64,000 nucleotides of DNA from Oscillospiraceae bacterium (GCA_022793095.1 JAAWCD010000018.1:1-64000); one strand, 5' to 3'. Shown: positions 9,602 through 17,526, counted from the first letter of the stretch. The notes: a model not told the origin generated them from the letters alone. Program-made: numbers and translations.

Positions 9602-10996
9602 TCAAGAAATTGGCAAGGTCAATTCCTTTACATAATCGGTCAACTCTTCAAAGTACATTCCTCGGGAGGCCTTCAGCAGCACCGTACACCCTGGCTGCAC
9701 CAGGGACTTCAGCACCGCCTTTGCCTCCTCCTTGTCCTGACAGTGCCGGACCTGAGCGCAAAGCCCACGTTGAGCCGCCTCCGCAATGTGCCGGGCCTGC
9801 TCACCCACAGCGACAAGATATTCCACACCGGACTTGCCCAAATACTCGCCTACCCCTGTGTGCAGCACCTGTGACAGCGCACCCAGCTCAAACATATCGC
9901 CCAAAACGGCAATTCGGGGCCGTCCCTTGTTCTTGGACAGCACCTCCACTGCCGCCCGCATGGACTGGGGATTGGCGTTGTACGCATCATCTAAAATCGT
10001 AATCCCGTCTTGGCGGTGCAGAATGTTCATCCGCATCTTAGTGGGCTCAAAGTGTAGAATACCCTGAACAATTTCCTCCGAGGTCAGCCCGAACCGCTCG
10101 CCCACTGCCGCCGCCATCAGGGCAGGGTAAACCATGTGCTGGCCCAGTCCCGGAATCTCGCAGGCAAAGGCGTCCCGAGGGGTTCGGAGGGTGCATTTTA
10201 CCTCCGCCTCTCCGCTCTGGTCCACTTCTGTTGCCTGGTAGCCGCAATTGTCCCCGAGGCCGCACCAAAGAGTTTCCATCCCAAGGGTTCCTTCCAGCGT
10301 CCGGAGCAGGGGATCGTCTCCATTGAGAATGGCCAAACCATTCCCGGTCATGCCGCTGAAAATCTCGCACTTTGCCTTTAAAATGTTCTCCCGGCTCCCC
10401 AGATTCTCAATGTGGGAGTCACCCACGTTGGAAATCAGCGCCACATCTGGATGAACGATTTTTGTGAGATAGTCAATCTCTCCAAAATGGTTCATACCCA
10501 TCTCCACCACAGCAATCTGATAGCTGCTGTTCAACCGCAGCAGCGTCAGGGGCAAGCCCACCTCATTATTAAGGTTCCCCTCGGTCTTGAGCACCTTGTA
10601 CTTTTCTCCCAGCACCGCGGCCACCATGTCCTTGGTAGTTGTCTTTCCCACGCTGCCGGTGACGGCCACAAAAGGAATGTCAAACCGGGCCTTGTACCAG
10701 GCTGCCAGATCCCGCAGGGCCTTCTGGGTGGAATCTACCTTAATATAGAACTTGCCGGGCAGGTAGCCGTCCCTGCTTCGGGCCGTGATACAGCCGGCCG
10801 CGCCTGCCTCCAGGGCGCTGTTGATGAAAGCGTGGCCGTTAAACCGCTCGCCCACCAGGGGAATGAACAGGGAACCGGGATGAATGTTCCGGCTGTCCGT
10901 GTCCACAGTGGACACCTCGGTGTTTAAATCCGCCGCCTCGCCCAGCAGCTTTCCTTTGACTGCGTTCAGCAGCTCAGACAACTTGATCGGTTCCAT
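9602..10996 (-). CDS. murF: UDP-N-acetylmuramoyl-tripeptide--D-alanyl-D-alanine ligase
   Basis: Adds D-Ala-D-Ala to the UDP-MurNAc tripeptide, the last cytoplasmic step of peptidoglycan precursor synthesis. It is 464 residues. The ATP loop is TGSVGKTTTKD at 113-123; EGNLNNEVGLPLTLL and DDAYNANPQSM are typical Mur ligase motifs. The ATG at 10994-10996 has GAGGTG six bases upstream; an ATG at 11020 would overlap the end of ddl and lacks a good site. It lies ten bases downstream of ddl, so the enzyme that makes D-Ala-D-Ala and the one that uses it are co-transcribed. Confidence 0.96.
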   Translation of the reverse strand: MEPIKLSELLNAVKGKLLGEAADLNTEVSTVDTDSRNIHPGSLFIPLVGERFNGHAFINSALEAGAAGCITARSRDGYLPGKFYIKVDSTQKALRDLAAWYKARFDIPFVAVTGSVGKTTTKDMVAAVLGEKYKVLKTEGNLNNEVGLPLTLLRLNSSYQIAVVEMGMNHFGEIDYLTKIVHPDVALISNVGDSHIENLGSRENILKAKCEIFSGMTGNGLAILNGDDPLLRTLEGTLGMETLWCGLGDNCGYQATEVDQSGEAEVKCTLRTPRDAFACEIPGLGQHMVYPALMAAAVGERFGLTSEEIVQGILHFEPTKMRMNILHRQDGITILDDAYNANPQSMRAAVEVLSKNKGRPRIAVLGDMFELGALSQVLHTGVGEYLGKSGVEYLVAVGEQARHIAEAAQRGLCAQVRHCQDKEEAKAVLKSLVQPGCTVLLKASRGMYFEELTDYVKELTLPIS

Positions 10997-11006
10997 GTTC
11001 TTCACC

Positions 11007-12038
11007 TCAACGAAACGCATCCATTAATATGTACTCGCACAAATCCTCGTAGGAGATGCCCACCGCCGCGGCCTCCTGGGGCACCAGACTGGTGGGTGTC
11101 ATGCCGGGCAGGGTGTTGATCTCCACGCACCAAGGAACATTGTGCTCATCCACCATAAAATCACAGCGGGAGTAGGTTTTCAGCCCCAGCATCTGATGAA
11201 CCGCCAGCGCCGTCCGTCCTAACTCCGCCTCCAGCTCCGGCGTAGCCCGGCCGGGGCAGATCTCCAAGGTGGCCCCAGGCTGATACTTGCTTTCGTAGTC
11301 ATAAAATTCCACCTGGGGCACCAGCTCCACCGAGGGCAGCGCCCGGCCGCCCAGCACGCCGCAGGTGAACTCACGGCCCTTGATGTATTCTTCGATGACC
11401 ACCGTGTTGTCCAGCGCCAGCACCGAACGGAGGGCGCCTTCCAGCTGGCTTTGCTTCTGGACGATTACCACCCCGATAGAGGAGCCGCCCTTGACCACCT
11501 TCACGACGCAGGGCGTCTGAAGCCGGGCCGCCAGGGCGGGAATGTCCGCCTCCTCATAGGTGACGGTCTCCCAGGAGGGGGTCCGAATATTGTGGGCGGC
11601 CATCATGGCCTTGGTCATGCTCTTGTCCATGGCAATCGCGCTGCCCAGATAGCCCGAGCCGGTGTAGGGGATGCCCAGCAGGTCGAAAGCGGCCTGAATC
11701 CGGCCGTCCTCGCCGCACTCCCCGTGAAGGGCCAGGAACACCCCGTCCGCCTTCTGACACAGCTCCAGCACATGGGGGCCGAACAGGCTTTTGCTGCCGT
11801 CCACCCGGCTGGCCCGAACCGCGTCCAGGTCCGGCGCCTGCCGGGAGACGCTGACCGGCTTCAGCTCTGGCAGACGGTCAAAGTAGTCCTCCGAAAACCC
11901 TTCCGGCAGGCCGAGAAACACATCCACCAGCGCGGCCCGGTGCCCCTTGGCCCGGAGGGCAGCGCAAATCTTGGCGCCGGAGGACAGAGAAACGTTCCGC
12001 TCTGTACTCAGGCCGCCGGCCAATACAACAATATTCAT
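11007..12038 (-). CDS. ddl: D-alanine--D-alanine ligase
   Basis: Joins two D-alanines using ATP. The protein is 343 residues with an ATP-grasp fold. Visible motifs are LAGGLSTERNVSLSSG at the N-terminus, HGECGEDGRIQAAFDLLGIPYTGSG, KVVKGGSSIGV for ATP binding, and MVDEHNVPWCVEINTLPGMT for Mg2+ and substrate. GGGAGA lies nine bases before the ATG. It is the first gene of the ddl-murF unit, under the promoter at 12094-12122. Confidence 0.97.
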   Translation of the reverse strand: MNIVVLAGGLSTERNVSLSSGAKICAALRAKGHRAALVDVFLGLPEGFSEDYFDRLPELKPVSVSRQAPDLDAVRASRVDGSKSLFGPHVLELCQKADGVFLALHGECGEDGRIQAAFDLLGIPYTGSGYLGSAIAMDKSMTKAMMAAHNIRTPSWETVTYEEADIPALAARLQTPCVVKVVKGGSSIGVVIVQKQSQLEGALRSVLALDNTVVIEEYIKGREFTCGVLGGRALPSVELVPQVEFYDYESKYQPGATLEICPGRATPELEAELGRTALAVHQMLGLKTYSRCDFMVDEHNVPWCVEINTLPGMTPTSLVPQEAAAVGISYEDLCEYILMDAFR

Positions 12039-12093
12039 GATTGAATCTCTCCCTTTATGAGATACACAATTCCGTAAACTGTTCTAATAGTAT

Positions 12094-12122
12094 ATTATAC
12101 CACAACTGGTTCCGTTCCTCAA
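12094..12122 (-). promoter_or_regulatory. sigma-70-type promoter of ddl-murF
   Basis: On the minus strand TTGAGG (12117-12122), a 17-bp spacer and a perfect TATAAT (12094-12099), placed 56 bases before the ddl start. Confidence 0.8.
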
Positions 12123-12148
12123 CCATTAAAATATCAGCGTCTCCAGCG

Positions 12149-12613
12149 TCAAACGCCCAAAAGGGAAAATTCGTGGTCAGAAAGGGCCTCATTGGTCTCA
12201 AAAATTGTCTTTCCGCGGCGAATCGAGAACAGAATCAGGGCGTCGCGAGGGTCCCTGACGTACAATTCCCGGTTGCCGGAGAGCTTCAGCATGGTCTGGG
12301 TTTCCTGGCCTGACAGGCCCAGGCCAAAGGCAAGGGCAATCAGCTTGTCTCTGGACGGCGTTTTGTCTCCGGAAAAAATCTGATAGACATAGGTCCGATC
12401 CAGCAGAGATCCGCGCACCACGTCCGCCCGCCGGAGCCCCTTTTGGGAAAGGAGCATTTGCAGATGCTCCGGAAGGCTTTGCGAGAGCAGGTTCCCCGCG
12501 TGCCTGGCCAGATAATCCTCGATATCCGCAGCGGACTGGAGTGCGTTGTCCAGTGCGGCGGATGTGGCGCTGAATTGGCGGCTGGTGGCTGTGGACTTTT
12601 TGAAACGCTTCAT
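12149..12613 (-). CDS. XRE-type helix-turn-helix protein
   Basis: A 154-residue probable DNA-binding protein. A Cro/C1-type HTH covers about residues 50-105 (LLSQKGLRRADVVRGSLLD, YVYQIFSGDKTPSRDKLIAL). The C-terminal tail (VRDPRDALILFSIRRGKTIF) looks like a separate conserved helix pair. AGGGGG lies eight bases upstream of the ATG. It is divergent from the metallophosphatase at 12752 and opens the accessory island. Its target is unknown; control of the phosphatase or of the GTPase locus is only a guess from proximity. Confidence 0.75.
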   Translation of the reverse strand: MKRFKKSTATSRQFSATSAALDNALQSAADIEDYLARHAGNLLSQSLPEHLQMLLSQKGLRRADVVRGSLLDRTYVYQIFSGDKTPSRDKLIALAFGLGLSGQETQTMLKLSGNRELYVRDPRDALILFSIRRGKTIFETNEALSDHEFSLLGV

Positions 12614-12751
12614 GCTGGCGCCCCCTTTCCTGGCTTCTGATTATATCAAAGGATGCCCCATATGAAAAGCTAAAAAACGCAAATGTCTGCTGGCAGCATA
12701 CCAAAAGCGTCAAAGCTTCGCCTATACTGGACAGTGAAAGGGGAGAGAACG

Positions 12752-13435
12752 ATGCGTTACGCCATATCAGACCTCCATGGCTGCTATGACAAATATCAGG
12801 CCCTGCTGAAGAAAATCTGCTTCGGGCCGGAGGATACGCTCTATGTTCTGGGGGACGTGCTGGACAGAGGGCCGGACGGCTTCCGGATTCTTCTAGACAT
12901 GGCTGGACGGTCCAATGTGGTGGGACTGCTGGGAAACCATGAGGCCATGGCCATTCAGGCGCTGCCCGGCCTGCTGGGAGCCGGGGGGCCTGACTGGGAA
13001 GGGAAAGCGGAGCTCTGGTTCCAGAACGGCGGAGAGGCGTCCGTGACCGGCTTCCTCCAGCTGTCCGCAGGGGAGATGCGGCGGGCCTGGGATTATCTGC
13101 TGTCGATGCCGCTCTACTGGGAGCTGGAGGCGGGTGGACGGAGATTCGTGCTGCTTCACGATGGCCTGAAGGGCTTTTCTCCGAACCGGCCTCTGAAAGA
13201 CTATGGGCAGGACGAAATTCTGTGGTGACGGCCAAAGCCAAATACGGTCTACTACCCGGACAAATTTCTCGTGTTCGGACACACGCCGGTCCAGCTGCTC
13301 CACGCCGGAAGATGGCAGGGCCCAGCGAAAATCGTTCGGAACAGTACGTCCATCGACATTGACTGCGGCTGTGCGTTTCAGAGTGGACGGCTGGGCTGCC
13401 TGTCTCTGGATACACTGGAGGAGATTTACGTTTGA
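12752..13435 (+). pseudogene. PPP-type metallophosphatase, in-frame TGA
   Basis: Calcineurin-like phosphatase of the bacterial PPP/ApaH group: SDLHGCYDKY (Asp7, His9), LGDVLDRGPDG, LLGNHEAMA, VLLHDG, and, after the interruption, VFGHTPVQLLH. Codon 159 is TGA (13226-13228) in EILW-stop-RPKPNTVYYPDKF; the frame is open again to a natural TGA at 13435, giving 227 residues if read through. The truncated 158-residue product lacks the GHTP histidine, a metal ligand, so it should be inactive. A start ATG with AAGGGGAG upstream is intact. Selenocysteine is unlikely because the position is not catalytic and no enzyme of this family uses it there. Recent mutation or base error are the alternatives. Confidence 0.8.
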
Positions 13436-13448
13436 GGCTGGGGGAACG

Positions 13449-13478
13449 TTGACACAGCGGGGTATTTTATGATATGCT
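13449..13478 (+). promoter_or_regulatory. probable promoter of the HAD/peptide/GTPase locus
   Basis: A perfect TTGACA (13449-13454), an 18-bp spacer and TATGCT (13473-13478), 14 bases after the phosphatase stop and 55 bases before the HAD start. No terminator is seen between here and 17.5 kb, so it could drive the whole island. Confidence 0.7.
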
Positions 13479-13532
13479 CAACAAATAAGACTGGCTTTTG
13501 ATAAATCGCCACAGAACAGTGGGAGGGGAATT

Positions 13533-14049
13533 ATGAGCAAGTTTGAAGATATGTCCAGCGAGGAGCTGCGGAGGAACTATGTTCCCGGCGTGTACCAACA
13601 CAGCATTTATTCCATTGACTACCAGAAGCTGAAGGATGCGGGTATTCGTCTGCTCTCCTTTGATATTGACGGCACCATCGCGGAGGCCAAGAAGCCCTTC
13701 TCCAAGAACTTTCAAAAGCTTCAGGACCGGTTCGGCCTGGAGAAGAGCCAGATGGCCCACGTAGGAAACAGCCAGATGGACGGCGTGGCCGGAGGCAACG
13801 CCGTCGGTGTCACGACCTGCCTGGTCCGCCGGGTGGGGAAGGCAACCAAAGTGGTCAACGCCGCCAAAAAGAGGCCTTCCGGCCGAGGGGCAGAAGCTGC
13901 GTAAGGAACTGAAAAAGCGGGGCCTCTGGCGGAAGCACCGCAAGGAGAACAAGGGCGGCCAGTATTATCAGCTGGGAGAGCTTCCGGCATATCAGAAATC
14001 ACTGTCCGTGGGACGGAGAAAGGGAGAAATGGAACGATGGGCACGATGA
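13533..14049 (+). pseudogene. HAD-superfamily phosphatase, internally deleted and frameshifted (copy A)
   Basis: Begins at an ATG after GGGAGGGG. The N-terminus leads to HAD motif I, LLSFDIDGTIA, but this joins directly to AEAKKPFSKNF (motif III lysine) and MAHVGNSQMDGVAGGN (motif IV acidic loop); the usual cap and motif II segment, some tens of residues, is missing. The frame runs to a stop at 13902-13904 after 123 residues. Against copy B, a 2-base loss near 13870 shifts the frame; the original tail (EGQKLRKELKKRGLWRKH, QYYQLGE) continues in another frame to 14049. Both lesions make a working phosphatase unlikely, though the catalytic Asp remains. Promoter and ribosome site are intact, so it may still be translated. 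Confidence 0.7.
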
Positions 14050-14168
14050 AAAAGATCAAGAAAAAAGCGGAGAAGATCAAGAAAAAAGGGGAAGAGAAAA
14101 TCGAGCGGGAGGTCGGAAAAATGGTTATTAAGGCAGGCGTCGGGGCCATAAAAGGAATCTTTAAATAA
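14037..14168 (+). CDS. small lysine-rich peptide (43 residues), copy A
   Basis: Reads from ATG at 14037 to TAA at 14168. The composition is extreme: 14 Lys, 1 Arg and 5 Glu, net charge about +10. An N-terminal KKIKKKAEKIKKKGEEK stretch leads into KIEREVGKMVIKAG and a hydrophobic, glycine-containing end (GAIKGIFK). It looks like an amphipathic helix. AGGGAG stands ten bases upstream. The gene overlaps the shifted end of HAD copy A. That it is real is supported by its paralogue at 14482 with the conserved core and the same position after a HAD fragment. Function is unknown; a membrane-binding or RNA-binding peptide fits the composition. Confidence 0.6.
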   Translation: MGTMKKIKKKAEKIKKKGEEKIEREVGKMVIKAGVGAIKGIFK

Positions 14169-14174
14169 TAGGCA

Positions 14175-14442
14175 CCTGGAGAAGAGCCAGATGGCCCACG
14201 TAGGCAACAGCCAGATAAACGACGTGGCCGGCGGCAACGCCTTCGGGATCACGACCTGCCTGGTCCGCCGGGCGGGGAAGGTAACCAAAGTAGTCAACGC
14301 CGCCGAAAAGATTGGCCTTCCGACCGAGGGGCAGAAGCTGCGTAAGGAACTGAAAAAGCGGGGCCTCTGGCGGAAGCACCACAAGGAAAACAAGGGAGAT
14401 CAGTATTACCAGCTGGGAGAGGTTCCGGCGTATCAGAGATAA
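14175..14442 (+). pseudogene. HAD-superfamily phosphatase, 3' fragment (copy B)
   Basis: Keeps only motif IV and the C-terminal tail: MAHVGNSQINDVAGGN, TTCLVRRAGKVTKVV, KLRKELKKRGLWRKHHKE, QYYQLGEVPAYQR, ending at 14442. The first possible ATG (14191) falls in the middle of the family domain, so it cannot be a catalytic enzyme; the catalytic Asp, motif II and the motif III lysine are absent. Its tail is in frame, unlike that of copy A, so a short product is possible. Confidence 0.65.
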
Positions 14443-14481
14443 TTAAATCGCCTGTTGGGCAAACAGAAGGAGGAAATTGTG

Positions 14482-14595
14482 ATGGGCGCGATTGATAAAC
14501 TGAAGAAAAAGACGGAGCACAAAATAGAGCGCGAGGTCGGAAAGCTCGTCATCAAGGCAGGTAAAAAGGGCTTGAAAAAACTCATCAAAAAATAA
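14482..14595 (+). CDS. small lysine-rich peptide (37 residues), copy B
   Basis: ATG at 14482 with a strong AAGGAGG eight bases upstream, TAA at 14593-14595. It has 13 Lys, 1 Arg and 4 acidic residues, net charge about +10. The core KIEREVGKLVIKAG is shared with copy A; the C-terminus is KKGLKKLIKK, a strongly amphipathic cationic helix of the kind found in membrane-active peptides. Twenty bases separate it from the GTPase gene at 14616, so it is probably co-transcribed and may be the GTPase partner. No known family was recognised. Confidence 0.7.
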   Translation: MGAIDKLKKKTEHKIEREVGKLVIKAGKKGLKKLIKK

Positions 14596-14615
14596 ACAGA
14601 GAGGGGTGCCTGCAA

Positions 14616-15734
14616 ATGGCGAACGAATACGAGGATTTCATCCGGAATGAGTGGGAGAAATTTGCCCAAAAGAAGCTTCTGCCCAACATTATGCTGTTGG
14701 GCGCGACGGGCTGTGGAAAGAGCTCCCTCATCAATCTGGTGTTTCAAAAGGAATTGGCCCGAGTTAACGACGTGGCCCGTGGGACCGAAGGGTTTGAGAC
14801 CTATCCGGGCGCGAAGTACGGCCTGGGGGTCAACCTGATTGACAGCCGGGGATATGAGATGGAGGATGGAGGCGGGGATTCCTTTTCCAAGTACTTCGAG
14901 TCGGTCAAGACCAAGATGGCGGAGAGCAGAAAGAAGGACCCGCTGGAGAAAATTCACATCATCTGGTTCTGCGTCTCGGTGGCCGGAGAAAAGATTCAGG
15001 ACTACGACCTGGAGACTTTGAGGCTCCTGCGGGAAGACCCGGAGCTGAAGCGCCGGGTTGTTGTGATAGCGACCAAGTGCGACGAGGACGACGAGGACGG
15101 GACCACCGCGAAGATTTTCCGAAACGTCATCACCGAGAAGATTGGCAATAACGTGCCTATGTTCGAGGTTTCCACAGACCCCAGCCTGCCGCTGGACCTG
15201 GAAAAGCTGATGGCCTGGTCGGCGGACCAGCTGGACGACAAGGAGCTGAAGGAGGCGTTCGTGGCCTCCCAGATGATCAGCCTGGACGCGAAGTGGAACG
15301 CCGCCGCCGCGCGGATCGCCGTTCACGCGGGAGCGGCCGCCACCATTGGAGCCACACCCATCCCCGTGGCGGACGCCGCCCTCTTGGTGCCCCTCCAGCT
15401 GGAGATGTCAGTCAATCTCATCCACCTTTACGGCATGGAGAATCTGGGCGGAGTTTCCAAAGCCGTCATCAGTAATATCGTCGTCACCAACCTGGGCAGG
15501 TCCTTTGCCGGCGGACTGCTCAAGCTGGTTCCCATAACCGGGCAGCTCATCGGCGGCGCAATCAACGCGGGAGTGGCCGCTCTGATCACCACCGCTCTGG
15601 GCTTCGCCATTTCGACCATCTGCTACGAGAGCTGCAAGAAAATCGCCAGGGGCGAGGAGGTGGATACCTCCACGCTGTTCAGCGCAGAGGCCATCGCATC
15701 CTATACCCAGCAGTACATCGACACGCACAAATAG
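14616..15734 (+). CDS. GTPase with hydrophobic C-terminal domain (DUF697-like)
   Basis: A 372-residue P-loop GTPase. G1 is GATGCGKSS (29-37), G3 DSRG (76-79), G4 TKCD (153-156). After the G domain, residues about 230-272 contain AAATIGATPIPVADAALL, the pattern of DUF697 domains that follow Era-like GTPases; a second long hydrophobic stretch at about 295-340 (LIGGAINAGVAALITTALGF) suggests membrane association. AGAGGGG lies nine bases before the ATG. It is followed 21 bp later by a second GTPase; both share an I-x-x-CVS-x-A-x-x-x-QD/ED signature after G3, so they look like distant paralogues that may pair. The role may be membrane remodelling, stress or defence; none is shown by sequence. Confidence 0.85.
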   Translation: MANEYEDFIRNEWEKFAQKKLLPNIMLLGATGCGKSSLINLVFQKELARVNDVARGTEGFETYPGAKYGLGVNLIDSRGYEMEDGGGDSFSKYFESVKTKMAESRKKDPLEKIHIIWFCVSVAGEKIQDYDLETLRLLREDPELKRRVVVIATKCDEDDEDGTTAKIFRNVITEKIGNNVPMFEVSTDPSLPLDLEKLMAWSADQLDDKELKEAFVASQMISLDAKWNAAAARIAVHAGAAATIGATPIPVADAALLVPLQLEMSVNLIHLYGMENLGGVSKAVISNIVVTNLGRSFAGGLLKLVPITGQLIGGAINAGVAALITTALGFAISTICYESCKKIARGEEVDTSTLFSAEAIASYTQQYIDTHK

Positions 15735-15755
15735 AGACAGAGGGGGCGTTTCCGC

Positions 15756-16976
15756 ATGGAACATGCGGCAAAGATTCTGCTTTTGGGCAAGACAGGAGTG
15801 GGGAAGTCCGCGTTTATCAACTATTTCCTGGGAAAGCAGGTGGCAAAGTCCGCCGCTGGACTGCCGGTTACCATGGAGTATTTCATTCCCTACGAAATCG
15901 AGGATGGCAGCTATCCCATTGAGATTTACGACACCAAGGGGCTGGAGGCCATCGGCGCGTACGAACAATTGAATGAGATCATCACGGGCGTCAAGGAGCG
16001 GAACCAGAGCGAGGATATTTTTAACTGGTTCCACACCATTTTTTACTGTGTGTCCATGGCCAACAGGTTTGAAGACTTCGAGGCGGAGTTCATCCGGACG
16101 CTCCAGCAGGAGCTGACCCAGCACATCCACATCATCCTGACCCACTGCGACGTTTGTGAGGAGGACACCATCCGCCGCATGCGGGAGCGGATTACTGGAC
16201 TGCTGGGCGGTTCGGACCAGATCGAGATTTTCGAGGTGGTGTGCACCGGCAAGAAGAAACGGAACGGCACCATTGTACTGCCCAGAGGGCGGGAGGCGAT
16301 CTCCGGGCGGGTGTTCGACCTGCTTTGGGAGGACATCGCCTACAAGGTGTCCAGTGATTACGCCTATACCCTGCGGAACGCGATGGTCAGCGTGGCGGAC
16401 CAGACCCTGGCCCGGGCGGACGGGTTGATTGACGATGTGGTGCGGCTGAAGACCCTGTTCAAGTTCCTTCAGGATGAGCTCGAAGCGGACGAGTACCTTG
16501 ATGGTACGATAACTCAGCTGGAGGAACAGATGAATGAGGACCTGGAACGGGTCAAGCGGGAGACCGACCAGCGGTTTACCCGGATTCTGCGTCCGGCCGC
16601 TCAGCTTTACGCCTCTTACCGGGGCGCGGTGACAGGCGACTTTTTGGAGGAAGCCCAGCTGGCTTTTGACGACTGCCTCCTCTGGACCGTGGGTGAATGG
16701 ATGGACACGATTGATGGGAACGCGCTGATAGCGAAGATGTTCCCGGGGATGGCGAAGAAGGGCTACATAGACGGAGACGACTTCGTGTCCGGCGATGATA
16801 CGTCAGTTCCGGAGCTGCTGAAGATGATTGGAACGGGTATCGCGGACCTGGCGGGCCTGAAGAAGAATCTGAAACGGATCTGCCGGGACGTCCACAGCGA
16901 TTTTATTGCGAACCTTCCCACTATGGCCGAGCTCCAGAAGGAGGCCTGTCAGAAGATGATTGAGGTCATGCGCTGA
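15756..16976 (+). CDS. P-loop GTPase with helical C-terminus
   Basis: 406 residues. G1 is LLLGKTGVGKSAFINYFLG (GKTGVGKS at 11-18), G3 DTKG (59-62). G4 is THCD (129-132), where His replaces the usual Lys of N/TKxD, so guanine recognition may be altered. The remaining 230 residues are mostly helical, with coiled-coil character around 225-290 (RLKTLFKFLQDELEADEYL, LEEQMNEDLERVKRETDQ), and have no clear membrane helix. The layout recalls dynamin-, septin- or IRG-like regulatory GTPases rather than translation factors. Start ATG after AGGGGG, 21 bases from the stop of the membrane GTPase. Presumed soluble partner of that protein. Confidence 0.85.
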   Translation: MEHAAKILLLGKTGVGKSAFINYFLGKQVAKSAAGLPVTMEYFIPYEIEDGSYPIEIYDTKGLEAIGAYEQLNEIITGVKERNQSEDIFNWFHTIFYCVSMANRFEDFEAEFIRTLQQELTQHIHIILTHCDVCEEDTIRRMRERITGLLGGSDQIEIFEVVCTGKKKRNGTIVLPRGREAISGRVFDLLWEDIAYKVSSDYAYTLRNAMVSVADQTLARADGLIDDVVRLKTLFKFLQDELEADEYLDGTITQLEEQMNEDLERVKRETDQRFTRILRPAAQLYASYRGAVTGDFLEEAQLAFDDCLLWTVGEWMDTIDGNALIAKMFPGMAKKGYIDGDDFVSGDDTSVPELLKMIGTGIADLAGLKKNLKRICRDVHSDFIANLPTMAELQKEACQKMIEVMR

Positions 16977-17004
16977 CCATCTGATAAAAGAAGGCGATCT
17001 ATGT

Positions 17005-17319
17005 ATGGCAAAAAAACTGAAGAAAATACCGGCGGACCTGGTATCCTATATTCAGATTGAGACAGAGGCGATTCGGGATGCCAATGACAAGATGATGATA
17101 TCGTCCTACTGCCTGCACAAGCTGGAGGTGGTCAACTGGTATCTCGAACTGCTGGAGGTTGGCTCTAAGAAGTATATTGTGCCCCAAACCAGGGCACATT
17201 TGGAACTAATCCGGGATCAGCTCATGGCCTGCCACGAGCGGATTATGCAGGTTAAGATTTCCAGTCCGAACAGCCGTCCCATTCTTGATATTTCCTATCC
17301 CAAGGGATACGAAGGCTGA
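17005..17319 (+). CDS. small helical hypothetical protein
   Basis: A 104-residue protein with no family recognised. Basic start MAKKLKKIPADLVSY, then helices through KLEVVNWYLELLEVGSKKY and AHLELIRDQLMACHERIMQ, ending ILDISYPKGYEG. The ATG at 17005 is chosen because the longer frame (from 16960) overlaps the GTPase gene; GAAGG lies 11 bases upstream. It follows the second GTPase by 28 bases and is probably in the same transcript. Confidence 0.7.
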   Translation: MAKKLKKIPADLVSYIQIETEAIRDANDKMMISSYCLHKLEVVNWYLELLEVGSKKYIVPQTRAHLELIRDQLMACHERIMQVKISSPNSRPILDISYPKGYEG

Positions 17320-17334
17320 CGGGGGGCGGTTCCA

Positions 17335-17526
17335 GTGGAGCTGAAGAAGCTGATTCAGCAAATCAAACCGCCCTGTCCAGACTGTCCGTATAAGCAGGGG
17401 CTGATCCACACGCTGGTCAACCCCTGCCCGGCTTGCAGGGAGAATGGCTACGAAACCTTCGCGCGAGTTCAAAAGCAGCTGTTGGGAGAAGCGCTGTCCG
17501 GTTCCGGCAAGGACCGGATGAGCTGA
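17335..17526 (+). CDS. small CxxC zinc-ribbon-like protein
   Basis: 63 residues from a GTG start with GGGGGGCGG just upstream. Two knuckles, PPCPDCPYK and NPCPACREN, sixteen residues apart between second and third cysteines, would bind one zinc ion. The C-terminus is polar. It is the last gene of the island, 15 bases after the helical protein and 42 bases before the DUF512 gene. No function can be assigned. Confidence 0.6.
   Translation: MELKKLIQQIKPPCPDCPYKQGLIHTLVNPCPACRENGYETFARVQKQLLGEALSGSGKDRMS

Larger units (their letters stand above)
13736..14595 (+). repeat. tandem duplication: HAD 3' segment plus lysine-rich peptide gene
   Basis: Two units in direct order, offset 439 bp. Unit A starts at 13736 and unit B at 14175 with the same CCTGGAGAAGAGCCAGATGG. 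About 260 bases of HAD sequence are nearly identical; the peptide genes that follow are clearly related but more diverged, sharing KIEREVGK and VIKAG. Confidence 0.8.

Noticed and set aside
13226..13228. TGA as selenocysteine
   Set aside because: Position is not catalytic in PPP phosphatases and no SECIS-like hairpin follows at the needed distance.
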